A stretch of DNA of 26,923 nt from an uncultured Candidatus Melainabacteria bacterium (GTDB taxonomy: Bacteria; Cyanobacteriota; Vampirovibrionia; Gastranaerophilales; Gastranaerophilaceae). A program made the translations under genes and the position numbers. The notes beneath the pieces were generated by a model. That model ran no database searches and had not been told where the DNA came from. It saw nothing but the letters and a program-made list of their open reading frames with translations. Within the stretch, counting starts at the first letter, position 1, and every line of letters begins with the position of its first letter. Positions 7,607 through 20,300 of this stretch are shown in pieces. The stretch is taken from contig CAKVND010000031.1 in assembly GCA_934777245.1 (NCBI GenBank), positions 1 through 26,923 of the forward strand. The letters are read 5' to 3'.

Positions 7607-8344
7607 ATGAATATAAGTCCGATTAAATATAATACTCAAACACCGACTAGCAAGCCGGCATTCGGACATGGAAATTTTTGGAGTGAGAGCACATATTCAA
7701 CCAAAGAAAAGTCTATAATTGCAGCTTCTTCGGCGGTTGGGGTTTTAGCAGGACTTGCAGTCCTTGCAAAGTGTGCAAAATATTCATTAAATCCTAAAAA
7801 AATGTTCAAGAATTTCAAAGGAAGTTATATGTATAAAGCGCCTTATGATGAAAAAGAAATTATAACAATGGGCGTTGGGTCTTGCATTGGTGGTTTAGCT
7901 GCAGGATGTGCTTTAGATAAAGATAAAAACAACAGAAAAGCTAAGCTTCAAGAAACGCTTTTGCAAATCGCGAATGTATCAATTCCAATTATTTTTGTTA
8001 CAAGATTTGCAAAAGGCGGGCAAAAATTTGGTAAAAAGTTTCTTGAAAAAAACGCAAATAAAGAAACTTTCAGAACAAAAATTCCTCAAGCGATAAGTGG
8101 AACAATCGGGCTATTTACAGGGGTTTGGGCAAGTAATATTTTAGCTAACAAGATTAATGAAAAAATCTTTAATAAAGGAAAAGGTCGTCCGGTTAAGTTG
8201 AGTGATTTTTCGGCACACGTGGATGATTTTTGTTCTGCTGCAAGACAATTTAATAAAGAAAGCGAACTAATTCAAAATATAACAAGATGCATTCCGGCGA
8301 TATTAATAATCCCTGGATTTGAAGTTGGAAACAAAAAAGCTTAA
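7607..8344 (+). CDS. Hypothetical multi-pass membrane protein (245 aa)
   Basis: No family is recognised. After an N-terminal tag of about 30 residues (MNISPIKYN..., then PAFGHG), four or five hydrophobic segments can be seen at about 36-57, 85-103, 118-133, 161-181 and 226-240. Several are glycine/alanine-rich (VGVLAGLAVLAK, GVGSCIGGLAAGCAL), as in small-residue-packed helices. Lysine-rich loops separate them. There is no classical signal peptide. The start has AAAGG 11 bases upstream. It is convergent with the giant fliD gene, with a 37-bp gap in which I see no clear terminator. Its upstream region shares a motif with that of the first gene of the window. Confidence 0.65.
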   Translation: MNISPIKYNTQTPTSKPAFGHGNFWSESTYSTKEKSIIAASSAVGVLAGLAVLAKCAKYSLNPKKMFKNFKGSYMYKAPYDEKEIITMGVGSCIGGLAAGCALDKDKNNRKAKLQETLLQIANVSIPIIFVTRFAKGGQKFGKKFLEKNANKETFRTKIPQAISGTIGLFTGVWASNILANKINEKIFNKGKGRPVKLSDFSAHVDDFCSAARQFNKESELIQNITRCIPAILIIPGFEVGNKKA

Positions 8345-8381
8345 AATATTAAAACAAAAAATAACTAAATAAATATTACAA

Positions 8382-11300
8382 TTAAGTCTTTAAGAATGAA
8401 CTATATTGTTGTTGCATTTGCGCAATCAACATATCCATAGATTGGAATTTTGATTCCAATCTTGCTTTATATCTATCAACTTCTTTGTTCGCTTTTTTAA
8501 TTTTCGTATCTAAATCTCTGACTTTTTGCTTATAACTTGCTTCAGTTGTTGCAAAATATCCGGAAACACCTGCTAGCGCAGATTCTACTTCTGTTTCAAG
8601 TTTAGAGAAAATACCTTTATTATTAGCACTTCCGATTAACAAAGCTTTTACAGCGTCTTGATCAGCTTCGAATGCTTTAAAGAATTTATCCTTATCAAAT
8701 GTCATGCTAATAATTGCGCTGTTGCTTGTTGCAATGTTACTTCCGTTTGCAGAAGCTACAGAAATACCAATTGAATCCAAATTCTTGAACACAGTAGTTC
8801 CCGCATCAGAACTTGTCATTAAATTCCTTAATTGATTTCTGATAAGTTTTAATGTAGATTCGTGTCTCAAATCGCCATCAGACGCCATAGACGCATCAAG
8901 ATTTTTCATTAATTCGTTATAAGAATCAACTACGCTTGAAACAGCATTTGCCAAAGTTTCCTTATCTCGTTCGACTTTTATTGTTACAACTTCGTCTTTT
9001 GTAAGTCCTTTAAGATTAATTGTCAAACCTTTAATTCTTGTAATAGCGCTATCTAAAGTATTAGATGTTGATGTATATGTTGTTCCATTAATCTTAACTT
9101 TAGCGTTTTCACCGATTTCTTGTGTTTTAATGTTCATTTTTGTCGTATTTATAGCGCCATCAGCGTTCCAGGTAGAACTTGTTAAACCAAGTATATCCGT
9201 AAAGTTACTTGTTCCGGCTTCAATATTAACTAAAGCTGAACCTGTAGATTTTGATTTGATTACAAATTTTCCGTCAACATTATCCCAGAATGCTGTTGCG
9301 TTAGCTTTTTCGCTGGAATTGATTTGTGCAACCAAATTAGAAAGCGTTGTTGTATCATCAATTGTAAATTCTGCATCACCGATTGTAAATGTACCGGCTT
9401 TAACATCTCCGGCTCTAAAGATTCCGCTTGTTGTAAGAACAGAATCTCCATTTACACAATATAATTCTCTAGCGCTTCTTGCAACGCCGTTTTCATCGGT
9501 GCTAATACCGGTTATTGCGCTGAAATTGCTTCCGTCAGAAGTTGAACCGACTTCAATTCTCTTGCCTGACTTTGAATAAATTTTTAATTTGCCATCTTCA
9601 AAATCAACAATCACGTCATTATCATTGTTAAATTCTGTAGAAATTTTAGATTGTAATGTTTTAAACGTATCAGTTATTTTACCTGTTGTTTTATCTTTAT
9701 TTATGTTTATTTGTGCTTTTTGACCGTCTCTATATATAGTTAATGTTCCTTCAGAAATGTTCAAATCACCTAAATTAGTATTCAGATTTGCATAATTTGC
9801 CACAGACAAAGTCTTTTCAACAATCTCAGAAGTTGTTGAATTTACAACTGTTCCGCTTGCAGAATATCCGCCCAAATCTTTCTGATAATTTAAACCTAGT
9901 TGACCTAACACATTTGATAATGTTGTTCCTGTTGTGCCGGTTGTAGCAATCGTCATTGTATCGTATCCGCTTTGAACCATAATTTGACCACTGCTTGAAA
10001 GAGTAGCATTAAGTCCGAGTGCGTTGAATTTATCAATTAAACTACCAATAGTTTCGTCTGCCGTAATTTTAATTATATTAGATTGACCATTTACGATTAC
10101 ATTCATATCGCCTGTTGTTACGCCGAAATAATTCAAACGAGTTTCTTCTGTTGCAGCAGGGTTTGTTGTTTCAACTTTAGATGTTTGTTGCAAGCCTGAA
10201 TATTCGTTCGTTTCGATGATATTATTTCCAAATAATTTTTCTACAACGTTTGATGAATTTGTTACACTTCCTGACTTTTTAATATAAGAATCACCTTTAC
10301 CTACAAGCTTCAACACAGCGCCAGCGCCGTCTGCACCTTGTACAAGACTGGTTTCTAAGCCGAAACTCTTTAATGTATCCATGAATGAACCTAACGTTTC
10401 GTCAGAAGAAATCATCGCGGTATATTTAACACCGTTATTGTAGATATAATATTCGCCCGTACTTACGCCCAATTCAGACAACATAGTATCTCTTGTAGCG
10501 TTCGCATTTTTTGTTTCAGTTTTTGTAACGCTTAAACTGCCACTCTTGTAGTTATTTGTATTAATCCAACTCTTCAAATTAATTCCAAGTAATTCCAGAG
10601 CATTTGAAGAATCTGTTCCTGTATATTCTTCTAGTTTGCTATCGCCTGTATTCTTGATAATCAATTGACCGTTGCTGTTGATTACAGATTCAAAACCATA
10701 AAGAGCCAATTCGTCCATTAAAGTTCCGACTGTTGCGTCAGCAGAAAGCGAAATATTTGTCTTAACGCCATTATGAATTACACCAATCAAACCATTTTGA
10801 TAAGTTCCTTCGTTAATATCTGCAAGTTTTGTATCTTTTGTAATTGCGCGAACTTCATCTGTCGGAATATCTAAGTTGTTTGAAGTGTAAATATTTACAA
10901 AGTTCCATTGTTCGAATAGAGTTGAAACAACATTAGAATTATCTCCTGCAAGTGCAGAAGTTGCAAGATAGCTGTTATTATATGCTCCAACTTTTAAAGA
11001 ACCGTTTTCATCAAAATCTGCAACTAAACCATATTTTGCTAAAGTTGACATAAAATCATTTACAGTTGTGTTATCATCAATGGTTTCAGTATTTCTAACT
11101 CCATTAGAATATACATAGTATGAACCATTTGTAATTCCGAAATTATTTCCGCTTGAATCCTTTAAATCTTTCAGCTTAGTAGAACCGTTAACTTTGTCAT
11201 TTTTAGTTTCGGTATATTCTAAGTTTTTACTTGTTGAATCATATCTTGTTGACCAACTTCCGGCAACTCCGATTTTATCTAAGATGTTTGACGCATTTGA

Positions 11301-14300
11301 ACTTGTAATACCGTCTGTTGTTAAGTAACTATTATTATTGCCGTCAAAGTATAACTTACCTTCGCCGGAAAGTCCGACTGTTATTCCGTATTGAGAAAGT
11401 TTTGCGGCAAGAGTTTCAAGCGTGTCATCCGTGTTAATATTAATGGCACTTCTTGTTCCGTCTTGGTAAACAAAAATTTGACCGCCTGTAATTTCTAAGT
11501 TCTTACCACTAGCATCCGTAAGTTCAGAAAGCTTGTTCTTCATTCCAATTTTAACAACATTAACTTGAGTGTCGCCCAAATAACCGCTTTGTTGCGTTAT
11601 TTCGCCTAAACTCCAATTTGTTAATCCAAATACATCAAGAATATTAGAACCGCCATTAACATTTTCTAATGTAGAATTTCCAACGCCAATTACGTTCAAT
11701 CTGCCTTTGTCGTCGATATAAGAATTGAATCCGTATTTAGAAAGCAAGTTTCTAAAATCACCTACAGTTTGAAGCGCTGAAACGTCAACCGTATATTTAA
11801 CGCCTTCTTGATTAATTGTAATATTGCTATTAGCAGTGCCTGCTTTAACACCCAATTCAGACAATTTTGTAGAATCATCCATATTAACGACATCTTTTTG
11901 CTTCAAAATAGAAGAAATGTTTGTCGTTGTGTCTTCGCCGTATTTTTTAATATAACTATCACTCATCAAGAACTTACCGAGAGTTCCGCTTATATCAAAA
12001 TCTGTAAGTGTAGAGCTTGATATAGAGAACTTTCCACGTGCGTCTATAGTAGCGTTAATTCCATAATCTGCAAGTTTATCAATAACATCGTAGATTGTAG
12101 ATGTTTTTGTGAATTTTAATGTAACAGTTTGATTTCCGGCATCAGATTTTGTTGTTAAAATAAGCGGAGTTTCATCTGTTGAAGTAAATGTAATTGTATT
12201 ACCATTACTATCAATCAAATCATTTAGTTTTGTTGCACCGGAAGCCGCTGTTTCTACCGTGTGACTCAACGTATTAGAAGTTCTGTTTACAGTGACAGTC
12301 TTGACGCTTGTTTCTACGTTACCGAGTTTTAAAGCTGTAAGAATGTTACTTCCGTCGGTAATTGCTTGTAAATATACATTACCAACACCTGTAATATTTA
12401 CAACACCGTTAGTATCTATAGAACCAACCAAACCGTAATTTGCAATTTGCTCAAAGAACTCGTCAAGAGTTTTTGATGTATCAACTGAAATTGTTTCAAA
12501 AGTTCCATCAACTTTATGTACAACAAGATTACCGTTTGTCATACTGTTAATAGTGCTAAGAACGGCGTTTCCGCTAATACTTTCTTCTGTTCCGAAAGTT
12601 TTTTGACCGGAATTTGTATTCGTATAACTTTTATAAACATCAGTATGCCAAGATTTATTTTCACCGGCTTCCAGATGTAGAACATCTTGCAAGTTGTTAG
12701 AAATACCTTCAACATAGTTGCTGCCATTACCTTTTATGGTCAAAATACCATCCTTTAAAGATGCTGCTATTCCATAACCGGCTAAAGCTGTCAACATTTC
12801 GCCTAAGCTTTGTTCCGGATTTATTTCAATAACATCTTGTGTGCCGTTTGAAACCACCGTAATAAAACCATTTGTAGTCAACCCGATGGTTGCAAATGTA
12901 GTATCTGACTTCGCTGTAAATGTAGCATCTTCATGCATTTCTGTTGATTCATTATTAAAGTAATCCGTATTTACAGTAAATAAATCATCACCATTCAATC
13001 CTAATGCATTACGAACGTTGAGATCCATTGATGTAATATATGCTCTGTTATTCGCATTTATTGTAAATTTCCCATCTAGAACAGACGCTGATATTCCGGC
13101 ACCTGCCAAAGAAATTATCAAATCTCCTACTGTACTGCCTGCTGCCAGCGTAATATTGAATATTTCATTATCATTATTCTTAATTGTTACAACGCCAGTT
13201 TCATCAGTTGTAAAACCTAAATCTGCAAATGTAGAAGTTGTAGACATTGTTATTGTAGAAACAATTGATAATTCATCTGATGAAGTATTAGCATAATTTT
13301 GAACAGATTTTGTTTCATATGTATTTCCCGCACCAACTTTCAGTTTCAATGCATTCATCAAATCAGCATCAATTGTTTTCACATAATTATCGTCATCCTT
13401 ACTGCCAATCGTCATTTTGCCATCAGTAATAGATGCAGAAATACCGTACGCACCAAGAGTGCTCATCAATGTTTCCATAGTTGTTGTTGTACTTATAGAA
13501 ATTGTTCTATCTTTACCATTTTGATTAACAACAATTTTTTGTCCGTTTGTAATACCCAAATCCGCAAGTGTCGTAGATTCAGAAAGATTAAATTTTTCCA
13601 ATAATTTTGCAGTTTTAGCATTACCTAAATATGTTTCATAAAAATCATCCGCATTAAGTTTAAAAACATCTTTTAATGAATTACTCATACCTTTAATATA
13701 TGATTCATTACCGCTTAATGTTAATTCACCGTTATTCGTAGTCAAAGTAATTCCATTAGCTTCAAGCTTTGATTTAACAACACCTATTGAATCAGATGTA
13801 TCAACCGTTATTACAGTTGATTGAGTCGGTGAAATTTGTATTGTTATAAATCCCAAAGTTGATATTAAATCACTCATTAGAGAGTCTTCATCTAATAACT
13901 TTGTAGTATTATCTTTTACTCTAAACTCAGCACTAACCCATTGACCGGCTTCTTTTTGAATTTGTAAAGTATCAACCAATCCACCTGCCAATCTTGTACT
14001 AGACGAATATAATTTACCATTTGATAAAGTAGCTGCAAGACCCGCAGTTATCGAACTTAATTTTGTGTTTGCGTTATAAGAAAGACCATTAACTTGAGTA
14101 CCATCTCCATAAACGGAATAATCGTTTGTAACCATCAAAACAACTTGATCTCGATTTTCTACTTCCCACCAAATACTTGAATCAAAATCAGCTACTCTAT
14201 TTTTTATAGAAGTATAACTAAGCCCCGCATCAGAATTATTAACATTTACAGTTGCGGTTGCCTCATTATAGGCACAAATACTTGTAGGATTGCCTGTTAG

Positions 14301-17300
14301 TCTACGTCCGAAACAATTTGACACATTCGCAGTCGCATTAGATGTTACACCTCCTACCACTGCGGCAGTATATTGAGATGGACTAATTCCTGATGTTGCA
14401 CTATACTGAATAGTACCATATACTACAGCAGAATCTATTGTTGAAACTGAATTATTCCTAACTTCACCGACAATTCCACCAACATAAGGATATGATTCAG
14501 CTGCATCTTTAAGAGTGTATTTTATCGAACCTTTAAAAAGAGTATTTGTTATAGAACTTCCACTACTTATTCCGACTATTCCTCCAAAATACCCTGAATT
14601 CAAATTAGTACCGAAAATTTTAGTAGCACTGTCAGCTATATTGATTTCAGATCCAGATGCATAACCGACAATTCCACCGGCAACTTGTGAACCTAATATT
14701 GAACCATCAACCGTTATTGTAGTAGATTGAGTACTACAATTACTAATTGTAACAGTACCTGCCTGACCTACAACGCCGCCTACATAACAGTTTCCTTTTT
14801 CGTTCAATACAAATCTTGAAATTTTTACACCACTGATATCACTATTCCAAGCTTTTCCTGCTAAAGCACCTGCGGCCACGTTAGTCGTACCCACATCAGA
14901 AGCTTCTTGTGTTACAGAAATATTAACTGTTGCAATATTTAAGTTTCTTACAGTTGCCAGATTTAATACTCCGAACAATCCTGCAGCTTTACTTTCTCCT
15001 GTACCGGCAGAAGAAACACTCATATTAAGATTTGAAATAGTGAAACCGCCACCATCAAAAGTACCCCGAAAATCATGACCTACACTACCAATTCCGACCC
15101 AATTATCATATGCGGCCAAACTTATATCATTCATCAAGACGAATGTCTTGCCGGTCATGTTATTACCATTATTAACTAATCTGGCAAGATTATATAAATC
15201 TTCTGCTGTCGAAATTGCAATTAAAGTACCGGTCACACCACTAGCTGAAATTGAACCGGTTGGAGGATGACCATATTTAACTGAATACAATGTAGTATCA
15301 GCTTGCATTGTATGATAATAAGTATGTTCAATCGCAGCTGTTGAAGTTGCAGTTGCTCCAACGGTAATAGTTGATGTTCTTAACCCTAATAAATTCGCAA
15401 TTGCACCTGTTACATATTTTCTATCTGAAGATGAAACAGATAAAATACCATCGGCATAGTTTACATCTAAGCCTTCTGTTCTTAATTCTGCCATTATAGA
15501 ACCAAAAGTATCTGTTGATTGGAACGTAATAGTTTTATAAGCACCATCTGCATTATTGAAAACAAGAACTTTGTTCATTGTATCTCTATAACCATTAAAA
15601 TTACTTATTTTTGTATCTTCAGTATATATTTGAGTATAAGTAATCGTTCTGGTTGACGTACTTGCCTTGGCGACGGTTACCGTTGACATTGTACCTTCTA
15701 TAACATTTATACCCAGTTTGTCCGGAATCTTTCCCGCCACATAATTTCCATTAGTGGATGAAAGCACAATACGCCCATCCTTAATCGTACTCGATATTCC
15801 ATAAGGACTCAAAGCATCAAAGAGATCCTGAACAGAAGCATCTTCTGATATATTAATTTTCGCAATCAAATCTCCGTTTGAATCATGTACTGCTAAAAGC
15901 GCATTTTTAGAATAAAGTCCGGCATCTCCTGAGACAGCACTTGCGGTATAACCCGTTCCGTCTCCAACAACATTAGAATAATTAGCACTATCATAATGGA
16001 TAGAATCCAGAGAAATATTATCGTGTGAATTAGACACACCAACTAATGCTCCCTGACCTTCGTGTTCTACCGTTCCTGTTCCTGACGAAGAATTAATTGA
16101 TGCTGTTCCATACGCATATATATTACTGATAACACCACCTTTATATTCTCCAACGGTTCCACCTGCCGCAAGCGTAACATAGTTAGAATTACCATCGGCA
16201 TTCACAATAACATTAACGTCAGAAGTACCATTATTTAATGTTCCACCATCAAATTGTCCGACAATTCCACCTGCGATTGCGCTACGACTACTGTCGGGAG
16301 GAATTGCAGTTGCGCTACCCTGCGCATAGACTGACTGAATAGTTCCGCGGCTTCTTCCGGCAATAAGCCCTGCATAAAAACCGCTTACACTTGAATTAAC
16401 AACAGCAACGTTATTTACACTTCCGCTCGGTTCAAGTTCTGCTGCAATGATAGCACTATTACCATTAGTACTTTCACTGGTGCTATCTTTAACAACTAAA
16501 TTTTTAACCGTTCCTGATAAAGTCTTAAATAAACCTTGATGTCCTGTACCTGTAACAGTCATATTAGATAAGGCATAACCGTTACCATCAAATTCTCCGG
16601 AATAAGAAGATATACCTTCCCAAGTTCCAACATTAATGTCATTCATCAACATAACTTTTGCAACATTAGTTGACAATGCATCGTGTAATTCACTTGCGGT
16701 ATGTACACAAGTATAACCTTGTGCTGTAGCTTCGGCTTCTGTTAATCTGGTAACTGAATTTGGCAAATAATAACTTACATACAATTCATTCAATTTCGTT
16801 GTACGTTCAACAGCTGTTGTTTGAGTATAAGTTACTTTCATTGTAGATGAAGCAGCATTACCGACTGTCGTAGTTGTTGAATCAACTTTTATTATGTCGC
16901 TCAAAGTTCCGTCTACATCTTCAATATGCTTACCATCAGGAGATACCCAAGAAATTACACCATTATTAATAGTGCCATCAATTCCAAATTCATTTTTGAT
17001 TGTATCAAGTAAACTTCCTATAGTAGCGCCGGTTTTTGCTATCTCAATAGTTTTAATAACATTATTGTCAGAATCATAACCTGCAATCTTATAAGATGTA
17101 TTTGTTGTAGGTGCAACTTTTTCCAATAACGTATCTCTTGTTGCGAAAATACTATCAGTATAAGTAATAGCCAAACTTGAAGAAGTAGTTTGACCTACAG
17201 TAACAGTTTCATCTCTATCTGTAGTATGTCCAACACCAAGATTTTCCATTATTTTCCCGGCTGCATAATTTCCTGATGGAGAAACAAGACTTATAACACC

Positions 17301-20300
17301 GTCTTCAATTTTTCCGACAATATCATAATCAGCCAATGCATTGAACATATCTTGAAGTGTAGAAGATGTAGTGAGCGTTGTTATTGTACCGATAACTTTT
17401 TGTTCGCCATCATAAATTAAAATATTTTGGTCTGGTACACCATCCTTTATTCCACCGATTTCACCAAGAGTTGTTTGAGCATCAGCAGTTTTTGTCACAT
17501 TTTGTTTTAAAGATTCTGTCGACTGCTGATTTGTGTTTACTGTTTCTGTCTTCTCATATTCAGTAATTCCCAAAGCTGTCGGTAATGTACCTTTAATGTA
17601 TGTTCCATTCGGAGAAATTAAACGAATTGTACCATTAGAAATTGTACCGTCAATTCCATGAGCCTTCAAATTATCTAAAAAGTCGCCAATAGTTGTCGTA
17701 TCAGAAACAGTTACGGTTGTAGTTGCTTGATCCAAAGAATTATAAACTGTATAAGTCTTATCATCAGCGGTAATACCTAAATCTTTAAATGTAGAACTTC
17801 TATCTGCAAAAACATTTGTCTTTGTATAAAGAGTTTCACCGCTTGCGGATACGGATAATTGATGAGTCGTTGAACTCATACCTAAAGCTTGTGCAACACT
17901 TCCGGCTATAACGCCACCATTAATCGCTAATCTACCGGTCTTGTCTAAAGATGCTGTTCCGCCTTGTTCGTATATTTTATTAATTAAATCATTAAGAGTT
18001 GTATTTTCATCTACCGCAATTTCATTATTATTAAAAGTTAATTTGTAGCCACTTTCTACGTAACTGGTAGTTCCTAACTCTTCAAAGATTTCTTTAAGAG
18101 TAGATTCACCCGTAACTCCGGCTGTCGTAGTAACCGTCATTACTGAACCTAGAACATAACTACTTTTATTAGATGTTTTTAATTCCATTGAAGCTTCTAA
18201 TGTAGCATTTTCAATATAGCCGTTAGAAATTGTCAAATGACCGTCATTCAGAACAGCCGTAATTCCATCTTGCTTATTAATAGAATCAAGAATGTCGCCA
18301 ATTTTAGTAGTTTCAGTCAAAATAGTAGAAGTTTTTAAGTTGCCTTCGCTATCATATATTTTAAGCGTTCTATCTGCTTCGCTCATGGTATTTGCGATAC
18401 CGTATTTATCAAGCGTTGTAGCGCGTGTAGCGTCAATCGCAATAGTTTCTTTAGCGTATAATCCGGATGAAGTTACATATTTTCCTGCAACAGTTGTTGT
18501 TAAGTCGAGAACATCCGCAAGATTTGAAGTTCCGCCTGTTAAAGTCGCATTTTCAATAGTTAATCTGGAATTATCTTCATCCCAGCTTGCTGCAATACCT
18601 TGTTCCTGCAATTTAGTTATCAAACCGTCGATTGTAGTATCAGTTTTTACGGAAACCGTTCTTTCTTCTCCGCGTATATTAAATATAGCAGTTCCATCAC
18701 CACTTAAACCCAAATTACCCAATGTTGTTGCATTGGTTGCTCTCACTGTATCAACTACAGTATGGCGAAGTGCTTTTGTCTTTGAATAAGTAGAAGCTAC
18801 AGTAATGTGGTCCGTAGAAATTGTACCTGAACCGTATAAACATTCAAGCAAATTTGTACCTTTTTTATAGCGGTCTTGAGTTTCTGTTATAGTATGATTA
18901 TCAATCAATGCTTGAACATCAGCGTCAGTCAAAGTTTTAAACGAACCGCCCGTAATAGTCAACACACCTGTTTTGTCATCTAACTTAGTATTAATACCCA
19001 AGTTGCCCATATCGGTCATAAAGTCTGCAATTGTTTGACCGGAATAAATCTTTTCATAGTATTTGTCGCCATTCGCGTCAGTAACTTCCAAATAGCCTTC
19101 TTTTACTTTCAAGTCATCAACAAGACGAGTAGACAAGTCAACAATTTTGTGAACTTCAACGGTTTCTGTTAATGGTTTACCTGTAACCATTGCTGTATAA
19201 GGTTCTTTTTCCAAGCCCAAAACTTCTTCAGCTTTAAATTTTCCGCCGGTAATCGTACCTCCGGAAATTTCAACAGTTCCATCTGATTTCAAAGCAGCGT
19301 ACATGCCGGCATTGGTAAGTCCTGTTAGTAAATCGCCTAATGTTGATTCTGCGCCAAGCGTAATGGTAACTTCCTCATTGTTTGAGTTTTTAACAACAAC
19401 AGTATCGCCATCCTTAATTCCTGAACCGCCCTGAAGCTCTTTTAATTTGGTTGATGTAGTAGCAGTAGTAGTTTGTGTAGTAATAGTTTCGTGTTTTAAA
19501 TTGCCTGTAACCTGTGATTTACCGTAAATATCGACAGCCAAGCCCAAAGCTTTAAGAATTCCTGTTCCACCTTCATTTATAATAGTAGCGTCAGAAATCG
19601 TCAACACGCCTGTTTTATCAAGAGTTGCATCAATCTTGTTATCGTTTAACGCCTTAACAAAATCGCCTAAAGTTGTGTTGTTAGTAATAGCAATATTATA
19701 ATCTTTGTCATTCGCATTAATTGTAATCGTGCCGGCATTAACACCCAATTCGGACATCTTAGTAGATTCTGTAGCAGCAGAATAAATTGTATCAGTTTTG
19801 ACCGTTGTTAAATCTTTACTTGTGTAACCCTCGTTTACACCTCCAAGGTGCAAAGCTTTTACAATATCAGTATTTCCTTCGTCTATAGCAGTAGCACTTA
19901 CATCAACGCTAAAAATTCCTGTCTTTTCGTTGTAGCTTGCTTTTACACCAATGTTTTGCAGCTTTTCAATAAAAGTTGATATTGTATCATTTTCGGTTAT
20001 AGAAATTCCGTGTTTTATTCCGTTAACCGTAACGCCGATATCTCCGGCTTTTACTCCCAAGTTGATAAGTTTAGAATCCGCAGTAGCAGTAGTAGTTTGA
20101 ACGATAGTAGTCATGTAGCTGTAGTTGGAATTAGCACGTGTTTCAGTCGCTAATTTATCAACTTTAACATTATAAGTAGCTTCTTCGGCTTCTGATGTAG
20201 CAGCGGCGGTCAATGCTTCTAAATTACTTGAAACAGCAAGGTTTTGCGCAAACAAATCCATTGATGAACCTGCGCCTAATTTGGCGTCAGTAACCTTTTC

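Larger units (their letters stand above)
9180..20084 (-). repeat. About 27 diverged flagellin-IN-like repeats inside fliD
   Basis: Residues 133-3767 of the protein repeat one pattern: T.L.(E/D)LG(V/I), a short beta strand with G.(I/V).(I/V)..NG, an I.I strand, T(T/S)(I/L)(G/D)(D/S)(L/F)(L/M)..L...GI.A, a D..G.L.I strand, and an ending near ILK.LGL. Starts are near residues 133, 236, 342, 447, 583, 686, 792, 893, 1001, 1114, 1225, 1620, 1727, 2192, 2302, 2414, 2525, 2635, 2746, 2868, 2980, 3097, 3213, 3326, 3443, 3556 and 3690. The unit is about 80-90 residues plus a Thr/Ser-rich linker. The last unit is most like the IN motif of ordinary FliD. No two copies look near-identical at DNA level, so the array is old and unlikely to be an assembly artefact. 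Confidence 0.85.

Noticed and set aside
9130..9579. 149-codon open frame on the plus strand inside fliD
   Set aside because: It lies antisense to a well-supported FliD C-terminal repeat region, has no ribosome-binding site, and its Ser/Val/Pro-rich product is what the complement of Thr/Ser/Asn-rich repeats gives. The same applies to the antisense frames at 13018-13296, 13299-13604 and 18292-18789.
9180..20084. The repeated Thr/Ser-rich DNA as a CRISPR or satellite array
   Set aside because: The periodicity is at protein level (about 80-130 codons), without identical short repeats or spacers.
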